NCBI RefSeq assembly: GCF_032121415.1
Contig: NZ_CP135079.1
Span: 1,488,001 to 1,552,000 of the forward strand
DNA: 64,000 nt
Direction of reading: 5' to 3'
From: Streptomyces parvus
GTDB lineage: Bacteria; Actinomycetota; Actinomycetes; Streptomycetales; Streptomycetaceae
Below, piece after piece: positions 46,897 to 55,657 of the stretch; position 1 is the first letter of the stretch; each line of letters begins with the position of its first letter. The notes under the pieces are model-generated. The model was not told the origin of the DNA. It was given only the letters and a program-made list of their open reading frames with translations, and did no database searches. The position numbers and the translations under genes were made by a program.

Positions 46897-49310
46897 GCGG
46901 ACGGGCCAGGCTGGCGCTGAGCGCCTACGCGGCGACACTGCTGGCGGCGGGGGCGCTGATCCCGCTGGTGGAGGGGGCCGGCTGGCTGGTGCAGGCGGCG
47001 GTGCTGCTCGGCGCCCAGAGCGGGGTGGGCGCCCTGGCGCGCCGGGTGCCGCTGGCCCGGACGCTGACCGTCGCCGCCCAGGCGCTGGTCACGCTGGTAC
47101 TGCTGACGCTGGTGTTCGCGCGGGACCACGCCCTGCTGGGGGTGGTCCCGGGGCCGCAGGCCGTCATGCGGCTCGGCGAGCTGCTGGCGGCGGGCGGCGA
47201 GGACGTCGGTACGTACTCCACCCCGGCCCCGCTGACCGACGGCATCAAGCTGATGGTGGTCGGCGGGGTGATTCTGATCGGCCTCGTGGTGGACGCCATG
47301 GCGGTGACCTTCCGCAGCGCGGCCCCGGCCGGGCTGCCGCTCCTCGCCCTGTATTCGGTCGCGGCCGGCCTCTCCGACGGCGGGGCGGGCTGGCTGTGGT
47401 TCCTGCTGGCCGCCTCCGGCTATCTGCTGCTCCTGCTGGCGGAGGGCCGGGACCGGCTCTCCCAGTGGGGCCGCGTCTTCGGTGGGGCCTCGCGGACCAA
47501 GGGCGGTCTGGCCGACGGGCTGTCCGGTACGGGCGGCGGCTCCTCCCCCGTCCGCACCGGGCGGCGGATCGGCGTGCTGGCACTCGGTATCGCCCTGGTG
47601 GCCCCCCTCGCCCTGCCCGCGCTGGACAGCGGCCTGCTCGGCGGCAACGGCCCGGGGAACGGCAAGGGCAGCGGCGGCGGCACCATCTCCGCGGTGAATC
47701 CGCTGGTCTCCCTCCAGAACAACCTCAACCAGCCTGAGAACCGGGAGGTGATGACGTATCGCAGCAACATCGAGAACCCGCAGAACCTCTATCTCCGGAT
47801 CCTGGCCCTGGACGAGTTCAACGGCAGCGAGTGGCGTTCCTCCACCCGGCGGCTGACGGACGTGCCCGACCGCCTTCCGCAGCCCGCGGGGCTCGGCGGG
47901 GACGTCTCGGTCACGGAGGTCCGGACGAACATCTCCGCCTCGCGCTCCTACCAGCAGACGTATCTGCCGCTCCCCTATCCGGCGAGCGAAGTCCGGGTCG
48001 GCGGCCGTTGGCGGTACGAACCCGAGGGCCGCACCCTGGTCGGCGACGACGGGCAGACCACGCGCGGCGCGCGGTACGAGGTCGGAAGTCTGGTCGTCGA
48101 GCCCACGGCGGAGCAGCTCGCGGCCGCGGGTCCGCCGCCCGAGGAGCTGCGCCGCGAGTACACCCAGCTCCCCGGCTCGCTCCCGAAGGTGGTCGCCGAG
48201 ACCGCCGGGCGGGTGACGGAAGGCTCGGCCAACGCCTACGAGCGGGCCGTGAAGCTCCAGGACTGGTTCGCCTCCGAGGGCGGCTTCACCTACGACACGA
48301 CCGTCACCTCGGGCACGGGGTCGTCCGCCATCGCCCGGTTCCTCCGTGACAAGGAGGGCTTCTGCGTCCACTTCTCGTTCTCGATGGCCGCGATGGCCCG
48401 GACGCTGGGCATCCCGGCCCGGGTCGCGGTGGGCTTCACCCCGGGCACCATGAAGTCGAACGGGGCGATCTCGGTCGGCCTGCGCGACGCGCACGCCTGG
48501 CCCGAGCTGTATTTCGAGGGCGTCGGGTGGACCCGGTTCGAGCCCACCCCGAGCCGGGGCAGCACGCCCTCGTGGACCCGCCCCGAGGTCCCCACGGACA
48601 CCGCGAGCGATGCGGCCGAGCCCTCCGCGGACACCTCCACCGCGCCGTCCGCCCTCCCCTCCGCCGACGACAGCTGCCCGCCGCAGCTGCGCCAGGAAGG
48701 CGGGTGCGGGCCCTCGCAGGAAGCGGGGGCGGCGGTGCCGACCGACCGGGGCACCCCGCTCGGGACGGTGCTGCTGGTGGTCCTCGCGGCGGTCCTGGTC
48801 CTGGCGCTGCCGTTGGCACCGCTGCTGTGGCGGACCCGGACGAGCAACCGCCGGCTGGGCTCCGGGGGCCGGACGCCCGCCGACGCCGCCGCGCGGACGC
48901 TGGCCGCCTGGCGGGAGGTCACCGACACGGCCTGGGACCACGGCATCGCCCCGGACGATTCGCTGACGCCCCGGAAGGCGGCGGCCCGGATCGTACGGCT
49001 GGGCCGGCTCGACACCACCGCCGCCGAGGCGGTCCACCGGATCGCGGGCTCGGTGGAGCAGGTGCTGTACGCCCCCGAGCCGCACCCGGCGACCGGCCTG
49101 GCCGAGGACGCGTCGGCGGTGCGGGCGGGTCTGCGGGGATCGGCGGGCCGTGGCACCCGGCTGCGGGCAACGCTCCTGCCCCGCTCGTCCGTCCGGGTGG
49201 TGTGGGCGGTCGCCGACCGCCGGACGGCGCTCGCGGAGCGGTGGGCGGGCCGGGCGGGAGCCGGTCGTTGGACGGCCCGGCTGCGCCGCCTCACCCGCCA
49301 GCACGGCTGA
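46893..49310 (+). CDS. transmembrane transglutaminase-like protein (DUF3488/TgpA type)
   Basis: 805 residues. The first 220 residues hold five or six helices (the DUF3488 domain), then an exported domain with the transglutaminase/protease-like triad region: C491 in DKEGFCVHFSFSMAAMART and H534 in RDAHAWPELYFEGVGWTRFEP. A polar Ser/Thr/Glu-rich linker and one more helix (TVLLVVLAAVLVLALPLAPLL) precede the DUF4129-like C-terminal domain (AWREVTDTAWDHGIAPDDSLTPRKAAARI). Such proteins are linked to envelope processing. The ATG overlaps the DUF58 stop (ATGA). Confidence 0.92.
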   Translation: MSGRARLALSAYAATLLAAGALIPLVEGAGWLVQAAVLLGAQSGVGALARRVPLARTLTVAAQALVTLVLLTLVFARDHALLGVVPGPQAVMRLGELLAAGGEDVGTYSTPAPLTDGIKLMVVGGVILIGLVVDAMAVTFRSAAPAGLPLLALYSVAAGLSDGGAGWLWFLLAASGYLLLLLAEGRDRLSQWGRVFGGASRTKGGLADGLSGTGGGSSPVRTGRRIGVLALGIALVAPLALPALDSGLLGGNGPGNGKGSGGGTISAVNPLVSLQNNLNQPENREVMTYRSNIENPQNLYLRILALDEFNGSEWRSSTRRLTDVPDRLPQPAGLGGDVSVTEVRTNISASRSYQQTYLPLPYPASEVRVGGRWRYEPEGRTLVGDDGQTTRGARYEVGSLVVEPTAEQLAAAGPPPEELRREYTQLPGSLPKVVAETAGRVTEGSANAYERAVKLQDWFASEGGFTYDTTVTSGTGSSAIARFLRDKEGFCVHFSFSMAAMARTLGIPARVAVGFTPGTMKSNGAISVGLRDAHAWPELYFEGVGWTRFEPTPSRGSTPSWTRPEVPTDTASDAAEPSADTSTAPSALPSADDSCPPQLRQEGGCGPSQEAGAAVPTDRGTPLGTVLLVVLAAVLVLALPLAPLLWRTRTSNRRLGSGGRTPADAAARTLAAWREVTDTAWDHGIAPDDSLTPRKAAARIVRLGRLDTTAAEAVHRIAGSVEQVLYAPEPHPATGLAEDASAVRAGLRGSAGRGTRLRATLLPRSSVRVVWAVADRRTALAERWAGRAGAGRWTARLRRLTRQHG

Positions 49311-49332
49311 AGCGGGCAGAGGCCCCGCCCTG

Positions 49333-49381
49333 GAGAGCCTCCGGTCCGGACCCCGTGAACGGGCCCGGACCGGAGGCTCTC
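49333..49381 (+). terminator. first terminator after the transglutaminase gene
   Basis: GAGAGCCTCCGGTCCGG (49333-49349) pairs exactly with CCGGACCGGAGGCTCTC (49365-49381), 22 bases after the stop. Confidence 0.8.
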
Positions 49382-49463
49382 TCTGCTCTGCCGGAGCCCG
49401 TCGGCTCTGTCGGAGGTCCCCGCCGGTGGCCCGTCGGCTCTACCGCCCGGCGCCCCGTCCGGC

Positions 49464-49507
49464 ATGGGTGAGGGGCGGCCGCGTTTCCGCGGCCGCCCCT
49501 CACCCAT
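49464..49507. terminator. 20-bp-stem bidirectional terminator
   Basis: ATGGGTGAGGGGCGGCCGCG (49464-49483) is mirrored exactly at 49488-49507 around TTTC. It lies between converging genes; the minus-strand gene ends at 49566. Confidence 0.85.
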
Positions 49508-49565
49508 CGATGTCCTGCGTCGTACATCGCCCGGCCCTGGGCGGGAAGAACAGGGCCGATGCGTA

Positions 49566-49970
49566 CTACTGGCCCTGTTCGTCGCGGCGGCGCTGCCACC
49601 GCTGCTCGATGCGGTTCATCATCGACCGGCGTTGTCTCGGTCGGCGGCGTGCGCCGCTGTCCCCGCCACCTGCGGCGGCCGGCTGCTGTTCACCGGGCTT
49701 GGGCGCTTTGCGCCAACCGGTGACCGCGAGCACAGCACAGCCGAGCATGACGAGGAACCCCACCACGCTGATCCAGATCTGCTGGGCGACCATTCCGGCC
49801 ATGAGGAGCGCGATACCCACCAGGAAGCCTGCGACCGCCTGGTAGACCCTTTTGCGGGTGTACGTACGCAGCCCGCTTCCCTCGAGCGCTGTCGCGAACT
49901 TGGGATCTTCGGCGTACAGCGCTCGCTCCATCTGCTCGAGCATGCGCTGCTCGTGCTCCGAGAGCGGCAC
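49566..49970 (-). CDS. DUF3040 membrane protein
   Basis: 134 residues. PLSEHEQRMLEQMERALYAEDPKFATAL is the conserved start of actinobacterial DUF3040 proteins. Two close helices follow (VAGFLVGIALLMAGMVA and WISVVGFLVMLGCAVLAVTGW), then a basic tail (about 100-134) rich in Arg and Gln. The role is unknown. It may act as a small membrane adaptor. The 247-base upstream gap (49971-50217) shows nothing I could assign. Confidence 0.9.
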   Translation of the reverse strand: MPLSEHEQRMLEQMERALYAEDPKFATALEGSGLRTYTRKRVYQAVAGFLVGIALLMAGMVAQQIWISVVGFLVMLGCAVLAVTGWRKAPKPGEQQPAAAGGGDSGARRRPRQRRSMMNRIEQRWQRRRDEQGQ

Positions 49971-50217
49971 GGGATCCTCCTCGTCGTCGGCCGCGGGGGC
50001 GACCGGTATGCGGCCCTTCCAGGATAGGCAGGGATTCGCCCCCGTGAAACCCGCCCTCTAGCGTTCAGCCAGTCCGGACCGCTATGTCGGCTCGGCTGCT
50101 GAGGCGTAGATTCCCCGACGACCGATCCGCCATGCCGGATGGTGTCACCCGATCATACGGGGCTTACGCCCTGTACGGGGGTCCTGAGTCCCACTCCGTC
50201 CGCAGCTTCGTTGCTGA

Positions 50218-50976
50218 TCAGTGGCGCTTCTCGCCCAGAACGTGCAGCTGGGTGGCGACCGAGTGGAAGGCGGGCTGCTCGGCGGCGGCCGCTTCGAGCT
50301 TGAGGAGGGCCTCCATGGCGCCGGGCTCGGTGTCCACCAGGACGCCCGGCACGAGGTCGGCGAAGACCCGGACGCCGTGCACCGCGGCGATCTCCATCCC
50401 GGCATCGGAGACCAGGCCGGAGAGCTGCTCGGCGGTGAACCTGCGGGGCACCGGGTCGCCCTCGCCCCAGCGGCCGGCCGGGTCGGTGAGCGCCTGCCGG
50501 GCCTCGGTGAAGTGTCCGGCGAGCGCGCGGGCCAGAACGGCTCCGCCGAGGCCGGCGGCGAGCAGGCTGAGCGCACCGGAGGGGCGCAGCGCCTCGACCG
50601 CGTTGCGTACGCCCTCGGCGGGCTCGTCGACGTACTCCAGGACGCCGTGGCAGAGCACCGCGTCGAAGCCGTCGCGCTCCACGACGTCGAACAGGCCGAG
50701 GATGTCTCCCTGGACCCCCCGGACCCGGTCGGCGACCCCGGCCTCGGCGGCGCGGCGCTCCAGCGCGAAGAGGGCGTTGGGGCTGGGGTCGACGACGGTG
50801 ACCCGGTGGCCGAGCCTGGCCGCGGGCACGGCGAAGTTGCCGGTGCCGCCGCCGGTGTCCAGGACATCCAGGGCGCCCCTGCCGGTCGCCTTGACCTGAC
50901 GGTCCAGGGCCTCCTTGAGGACCTCCCAGACCACGGCGGTACGGAGGGAGGCGCGGGGGCGCGGCTGGTCCGACAC
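50218..50976 (-). CDS. class I SAM-dependent methyltransferase
   Basis: 252 residues with the Rossmann methyltransferase plan: motif I is VLDTGGGTGNFAVPAARLGH, then VTVVDPSPNALFALERRAAE, GVQGDILGLFDVVERDGFDAVLCHGVLEYVDEPAE and the post-motif helix. ALRPSGALSLLAAGLGGAVLARAL follows. The C-terminal half is similar to ubiquinone/CmoB-like methyltransferases. A substrate cannot be read. Streptomycete orthologues sit near the HEPN gene, which lies 105 bases upstream on the same strand. Confidence 0.88.
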   Translation of the reverse strand: MSDQPRPRASLRTAVVWEVLKEALDRQVKATGRGALDVLDTGGGTGNFAVPAARLGHRVTVVDPSPNALFALERRAAEAGVADRVRGVQGDILGLFDVVERDGFDAVLCHGVLEYVDEPAEGVRNAVEALRPSGALSLLAAGLGGAVLARALAGHFTEARQALTDPAGRWGEGDPVPRRFTAEQLSGLVSDAGMEIAAVHGVRVFADLVPGVLVDTEPGAMEALLKLEAAAAEQPAFHSVATQLHVLGEKRH

Positions 50977-51081
50977 GGCAGATGACTCCTCGGCACGGTG
51001 CCGCCGGGGACGGCGGAGCGTGAACAGTGCGGGTGGTGATGTGAGCGGTCACCACCCTATTGCCTCGCCCCGCCGTCCAGG

Positions 51082-51609
51082 TCACCCGCCGCCCGGGCGC
51101 TCCGGGCGGGGTTGCGGAAGGACCGGCTGGAGCCCGAGCAGCCGTTCCACCAGGCGCAGGAACATGGCCGCGTCGCGCAGCAGGTCGTCGGCGTCGCGCC
51201 GGCCGGCGGCTCCCGGCATGCCGGCCTCCGCACGGGCCCGGCGCTCGGCGCCCGAGGCGAAGAGGGCGCTCCATTCGGTCAGCTCCGGGGCTATCTCCGG
51301 GAGGACCTCCCAGGCGCTGCGGATGCGGTCGCGGCGGCGCTTGTTCGTCTCGGGGCGGCCGCGGGCGGCCAGCACGGCCGCCGCGGTGCGCAGGGCGGCG
51401 AGGTGGGCGGTGGCGTACCGCTCGTTGGGCTCGCGGAGCACGGCGGCCTCGTCGAGGCCGGAGCGGGCCTTGGCGAGCAGATCGAGGGCGGCGGGCGGCG
51501 CCGTGGTCCGGCGCAGGACGGGGTGGACATCGCTAGCCGGGCCGGTCAGTGAGGGGGCAGGGCTGCCTGCGCGGCGCCGCGGGGCGGCGGCTGCGGACGA
51601 GCTGGCCAT
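51082..51609 (-). CDS. SAV_6107-type HEPN-domain protein
   Basis: 175 residues. A Pro/Ala-rich leader (1-40) precedes an all-helical HEPN-like core: AALDLLAKARSGLDEAAVL, EPNERYATAHLAALRTAAAVLA with the polar residues that HEPN proteins use, and DRIRSAWEVLPEIAPELTEW. HEPN domains often act as RNases or as partners of nucleotidyltransferases, but no toxin-antitoxin partner lies next to it. It is best named by family. It is divergent from the degenerate ABC gene across 167 bases. Confidence 0.88.
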   Translation of the reverse strand: MASSSAAAAPRRRAGSPAPSLTGPASDVHPVLRRTTAPPAALDLLAKARSGLDEAAVLREPNERYATAHLAALRTAAAVLAARGRPETNKRRRDRIRSAWEVLPEIAPELTEWSALFASGAERRARAEAGMPGAAGRRDADDLLRDAAMFLRLVERLLGLQPVLPQPRPERPGGG

Positions 51610-51743
51610 GACGAACCTCCTGTCGTCGTGTGACGGCTCCGTGGCCGTCTGTGTCCATGGTGGCGGGCCCCACTGACAATCGGCCCACAGTCGGTTCTGA
51701 CCTGCTGTTTTGCTTCGAGCGCGAGTTCGGACTACCTTTTTGC

Positions 51744-51757
51744 ACTGACTGGTCAGT
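51744..51757. promoter_or_regulatory. perfect palindrome, probable TetR operator
   Basis: ACTGAC, two bases, GTCAGT. It lies 20 bases before the start codon of the degenerate ABC gene, in the divergent promoter gap, with the AT-rich stretch TACCTTTTTG just upstream. The size and symmetry fit a TetR-family site; the TetR gene at 54678 is the natural candidate regulator. Confidence 0.6.
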
Positions 51758-51776
51758 TCAAAAGGGGAGGGTCTCT

Positions 51777-52565
51777 GTGGAGAGCCCGCACGGCGCGGCT
51801 GTCAGCGCCGAGGACTTCGGACTGGAAGGACCGCGCGGCCGGGTCTTCCGGAACGTGACGTTCAGTGCCGAGCCGGGGGAACTGGTGGCCATCGAGGGAC
51901 CGTCGGGATCGGGCCGCACCTGTCTGCTGCTCGCCCTGACCGGCCGGATGCGCACCACCGAGGGCCGTGCGGAGACCGGCGGACTGCGCCTGCCCAAGCA
52001 GGCCGCCGCCGTACGCAGGATCGCCGCCCTGGGGCCGGTGCCGGGCGTCAGTGAGCTGGACCCCGCCTTCACCGTCGCCGAGCACCTGGGCGAACGCGCC
52101 CTGCTCCAGGGCCGTTACGGCTCGCCCCTGCGCACCCTGCTGCGCCCGCGCGCCGAGCGCCGGGCAGCCGCCGGGGCCCGGGTGGACGAGGCCCTGGAGG
52201 CCGCGGGGCTCGACCCCGCCGCACTGCCGAAGTCGGGGCGCACCTCCGTACGCGACCTGGAGCGCCTTGAGGCGCTGCGGCTCTCCGTCGCGCTGGCGCT
52301 GATCGGCAGGCCGCGGCTGCTGGCCGTCGACGACACCGACCTCAAGCTCTCGGACGCCGAGCGCGCCGAGGCCTGGGCGCTGCTGCGCTCCGTGGCCGAC
52401 GCCGGGACGACGGTGCTCGCCGTGTGCAGCGAGGCCCCCGGGAACACCCAGGTCGTACGCACCGTACCGGCCGCCGAAGAAGCCGATGTCGAAGAACCGG
52501 CCACCGAGGAACCCACCACCGAAGAGGAGACGGCCGATGCGTTCGCCGAAGCTCGCCGCGCTTGA
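51777..52565 (+). CDS. ABC ATP-binding subunit, degenerate
   Basis: 262 residues with the shape of an ABC ATPase, but with changed catalytic residues. Walker A is GPSGSGRTCLLLALTG: the lysine is Arg (R47). Walker B reads LLAVDDTD, with Asp (D186) where the catalytic Glu should be. The usual LSGGQ signature is replaced by SVRDLERLEALR. The last 35 residues are an acidic Glu/Thr-rich tail. The GTG at 51777 follows a strong GGGGAGGG. It overlaps the downstream YhgE-like gene by 29 bases, so the two are coupled. Probable regulator or weak ATPase of that membrane protein. Confidence 0.82.
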   Translation: MESPHGAAVSAEDFGLEGPRGRVFRNVTFSAEPGELVAIEGPSGSGRTCLLLALTGRMRTTEGRAETGGLRLPKQAAAVRRIAALGPVPGVSELDPAFTVAEHLGERALLQGRYGSPLRTLLRPRAERRAAAGARVDEALEAAGLDPAALPKSGRTSVRDLERLEALRLSVALALIGRPRLLAVDDTDLKLSDAERAEAWALLRSVADAGTTVLAVCSEAPGNTQVVRTVPAAEEADVEEPATEEPTTEEETADAFAEARRA

Positions 52566-54624
52566 GCTGAAGCGGTTCGGCCGGGGCAAGCTGCCCGCCG
52601 CCGCGCTCGTCGCCCTGCTGCTCCTGCCGCTGCTCTACGGCGCCCTGTACCTGTGCTCGTTCTGGGACCCGTACGGGAAGCTCGACAAGCTGCCCGTCGC
52701 GCTGGTCAACAACGACAAGGGAGCATCCAGCGACGGCAAGCGGATCACCGCCGGGGACGAGATCAGCGAGAAGCTGCTCGACTCCAAGGTCTTCGCCTGG
52801 CACGAGGTCAGCTCCGCCGAGGCCGAGAAGGGCGTCGAGGAGGGCACGTACTACCTCTCCCTCACGATGCCGTCGGACTTCAGCGAGAAGATCGCGTCCA
52901 GCGGCGGGGACTCCCCCGAGACCGGCGCGCTCCAGGTACGGACGAACGACGCCAACAACTACATCGTCGGGCAGATCTCCAAGACCGTCTTCGGAGAGGT
53001 GCGCAACGCCGCCTCCACCAACGCCTCCCGGGGCTTCCTGGACCGCATCTTCATCAACTTCTCCGATCTGCACGACAAGACCGCCGAGGCGGCCAAGGGC
53101 GCCGACGACCTCAAGGGCGGCATCTCGAAGGCGAAGCAGGGTTCCAAGGACCTCGCGGACGGCCTCAAGGACTCCAAAGCGGGCAGCAAGAAGCTCTCCG
53201 ACGGGATCGTGAAGCTGAACCAGGGCTCCCGCGACCTCGCGACAGGCTCCCAGCAGGTCGCCGGAGGCACCCAGGTCCTGGCCGACAAGGTCAACGGGAT
53301 CGCAGGTGACGTACGCCCGTTCTTCAAGGACAACGGGAAATCCATCCGGGACACCGCCCGGCTGGTCGCCGACACCTCGCAGGCCGTACGGCACAACCTC
53401 GACGTGCTGGTGAAGACCGCGCCCACCGCGGCGTCCGGCGCCAGGAAGGCCGCCGACGAGCTGGCCGAGATCCACCGCACGCAGTGCGAGGAGGCCGAGG
53501 AGCCCGACGCCACGGCCTGCCCGCCGCTGGAGCGCGCCAAGGTCACGGCCGAGGACGCCGCGAAGATCGCCGCCGATGTGAACACCCTGGTCGCCGGCCA
53601 GAACGGCGATCTGACGAAGTTGAGCAACCAGCTGGTCGCCTTCCAGAAGCAGGCCGAGGCGCTCGCCAAGCGCGCCCCGACGCTGGACGACGACCTGGCG
53701 ACGGCCGTGGCCAAGGTCAACGAGCTCAACACCGGCGCCCGGAAGGTCGCCAAGGGCGCGCAGGCGCTGCACACGGGCCTCGGCACCGCGCAGACGGGCT
53801 CCAGCAACCTGGACACCGGCGTCGGCAAGCTGAAGACCGGCGCGGAGAACCTGGACGGCGGGCTGTTCCGGCTCGGCGACGGCTCGGCCGAGCTGGCCCA
53901 GGGCCTCAACGACGGGGCGGACAAGATCCCGGACTACGACAAGAAGGACCGCGACGCGCGGACCGATGTCATGGCCGACCCCGTCCAGCTGGCCTCCAAG
54001 TCGCTGCACGAGGCCCCCAACTACGGCACCGGCTTCGCCCCGTACTTCATCCCGCTGTCCCTGTGGGTCGGCGCGATGGTGGCGTACATGCTGATCCAGC
54101 CGCTCAACCGGCGGGCGCTCGCCGCCGGGGCCTCCTCGTGGCGGATCGCGTTCGCCGGCTGGCTCCCGGTCGCCGCCATCGGCGCGGCCCAGGTCGGCGC
54201 CCTGATGGCCGTCCTGCACTGGGGCCTCGGCCTCCAGATGACCCACGCCGCCGGAACGATCGGCTTCCTGGCCCTGGTGACGTGCTGCTTCGCCGCGATC
54301 GTGCAGTGGCTGAACGCCTGCTTCGGGGCGGCCGGGCGGATCCTGGTGCTGGTGGTGCTGATGCTCCAGCTGACCTCGGCCGGGGGCACGTACCCCGTCC
54401 AGACGAGTCCCGGATTCTTCGGTGCGATCCACCCGTACCTCCCCATGACGTACGTCGTCGAGGGGCTGCGCAGGCTGATCACGGGCGGTCCGCTCACCCC
54501 GGTCTGGCTGGGCTGCGCGGTGCTGGCGGCCTTCACCGTCGGCGCGCTCGCCCTGACCGCGTTCACCGCCCGCCGCAAACAGGTGTGGAGCCTGAGTCGG
54601 CTGCATCCGGAGCTGAGCCTGTGA
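52537..54624 (+). CDS. YhgE/Pip-type ABC-2 membrane protein
   Basis: 695 residues. One helix near the start (LPAAALVALLLLPLLYGALYLCSF), then a large exported domain (about 45-505) beginning KLPVALVNNDKGASSDGKRI. Its middle has heptad-like repeats (DLKGGISKAKQGSKDLADGL and similar), typical of YhgE/Pip, the phage-infection-protein-like family. Five or six helices form the C-terminal ABC-2-like domain (about 510-690), with AIHPYLPMTYVVEGLRRLITGG. It is likely the permease partner of the upstream ATPase. Export or a phage/bacteriocin-receptor role is possible; substrate unknown. Confidence 0.9.
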   Translation: MRSPKLAALELKRFGRGKLPAAALVALLLLPLLYGALYLCSFWDPYGKLDKLPVALVNNDKGASSDGKRITAGDEISEKLLDSKVFAWHEVSSAEAEKGVEEGTYYLSLTMPSDFSEKIASSGGDSPETGALQVRTNDANNYIVGQISKTVFGEVRNAASTNASRGFLDRIFINFSDLHDKTAEAAKGADDLKGGISKAKQGSKDLADGLKDSKAGSKKLSDGIVKLNQGSRDLATGSQQVAGGTQVLADKVNGIAGDVRPFFKDNGKSIRDTARLVADTSQAVRHNLDVLVKTAPTAASGARKAADELAEIHRTQCEEAEEPDATACPPLERAKVTAEDAAKIAADVNTLVAGQNGDLTKLSNQLVAFQKQAEALAKRAPTLDDDLATAVAKVNELNTGARKVAKGAQALHTGLGTAQTGSSNLDTGVGKLKTGAENLDGGLFRLGDGSAELAQGLNDGADKIPDYDKKDRDARTDVMADPVQLASKSLHEAPNYGTGFAPYFIPLSLWVGAMVAYMLIQPLNRRALAAGASSWRIAFAGWLPVAAIGAAQVGALMAVLHWGLGLQMTHAAGTIGFLALVTCCFAAIVQWLNACFGAAGRILVLVVLMLQLTSAGGTYPVQTSPGFFGAIHPYLPMTYVVEGLRRLITGGPLTPVWLGCAVLAAFTVGALALTAFTARRKQVWSLSRLHPELSL

Positions 54625-54677
54625 GCGCGCCCGCTGTCGCGTCCCCGGGTACGCCCGGGCCTGGAAGAATCGGCCCC

Positions 54678-55289
54678 ATGGAAAGCAGTGGCACCACGCG
54701 CCGCCAGGCCACCCGGCAGAAGCTCTACGAGGCGGCGGTGACGCTCATCGCCGAGAAGGGCTTCTCCGCGACCACCGTCGACGAGATCGCCGAGCGGGCC
54801 GGGGTCGCCAAGGGCACGGTCTATTACAACTTCAAGAGCAAGACCGAGCTGTTCGAGGAGCTGCTCCGGCACGGCGTGGGGCTGCTCACCGCCTCACTGC
54901 GGACCGCCGCCGAGGAGTCCGAGGAGCGTGGCGGCACCCGGGTCGAGGCGCTGGACGCGATGATCCGGGCCGGGCTCGCCTTCATCGACCGCTACCCGGC
55001 CTTCACCCAGCTGTACGTGGCCGAGCTCTGGCGCACCAACCGCGCCTGGCAGTCCACCCTGCTGGTGGTGCGTCAGCAGGCCGTGGCGGTCGTCGAGGGC
55101 GTCCTGCGCGACGCGGTGCGCGGCGGTGAGCTGAGCGAGGAGATCGACATCCCGCTGACGGCGGCCGCGTTGGTCGGGATGGTGCTGGTGGCGGCGCTGG
55201 ACTGGCAGGCGTTCCAGCCGGAGCGCTCGATCGACGAGGTCCACTCGGCGCTGTCCCTGCTGCTGCACGGGCGGGTCAGCGGGCGCTGA
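54678..55289 (+). CDS. TetR-family transcriptional regulator
   Basis: 203 residues. The helix-turn-helix is TVDEIAERAGVAKGTVYYNFKSKTELFEELL, the typical TetR module, after ATRQKLYEAAVTLIAEKGFSATT. The C-terminal ligand domain is helical (about 70-200) and ends in a short tail. The gene lies downstream of the YhgE-like gene in the same direction; a GTG at 54621 overlapping its stop (GTGA) is an in-frame alternative start with 19 extra residues. It likely represses the operon from the palindrome at 51744-51757 and possibly also the divergent HEPN gene. Confidence 0.9.
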   Translation: MESSGTTRRQATRQKLYEAAVTLIAEKGFSATTVDEIAERAGVAKGTVYYNFKSKTELFEELLRHGVGLLTASLRTAAEESEERGGTRVEALDAMIRAGLAFIDRYPAFTQLYVAELWRTNRAWQSTLLVVRQQAVAVVEGVLRDAVRGGELSEEIDIPLTAAALVGMVLVAALDWQAFQPERSIDEVHSALSLLLHGRVSGR

Positions 55290-55322
55290 GACCGCGGCTC
55301 CCGGGAAGGCACCGGGAAAGCC

Positions 55323-55380
55323 GAAGACGCCGGCCGATGAGGTTCGCATCCCCCGCGAACATCATCGGACCGGCGTCTTC
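55323..55380 (+). terminator. long hairpin after the TetR gene
   Basis: GAAGACGCCGG (55323-55333) pairs with CCGGCGTCTTC (55370-55380); inside it GATGAGGTTCGC and GCGAACATCATC pair imperfectly. The hairpin is 33 bases beyond the stop. The rest of 55381-55657 shows only Pro/Arg-coding noise. Confidence 0.7.
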
Positions 55381-55657
55381 CGTGCATCCGGAAACCCGTT
55401 CCCCGTGACCCCGTATGTCCCCCGTGGTCCCCGGGCTCCGTCGCGCACCCCCGTTGCGTCGGGGGAACCGCACCGTTCCGCCGCCCCGTGCCGGCGGTCC
55501 TGGCGCAGCGCCCCTCCCGTGGCCATCACTCTGCCGTCCCCGCGGGTGGAGGCCTATCCGCGCAGGTACTCATCTGTGCGCCTAGGTACGGGTACTCAGG
55601 GCTGCGCCCGCGACCTCACCCGGTTCTGGAGTCATCACCTTCGCCGTATGCGATCCC

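Noticed and set aside
51082..51609. HEPN/nucleotidyltransferase toxin-antitoxin pair.
   Set aside because: No MNT-type nucleotidyltransferase adjoins the HEPN gene; neighbours are a methyltransferase and a divergent ABC gene.
52342..54606. Antisense frame over the YhgE/Pip-like gene.
   Set aside because: It has no signals or motifs and overlaps a well-supported gene.
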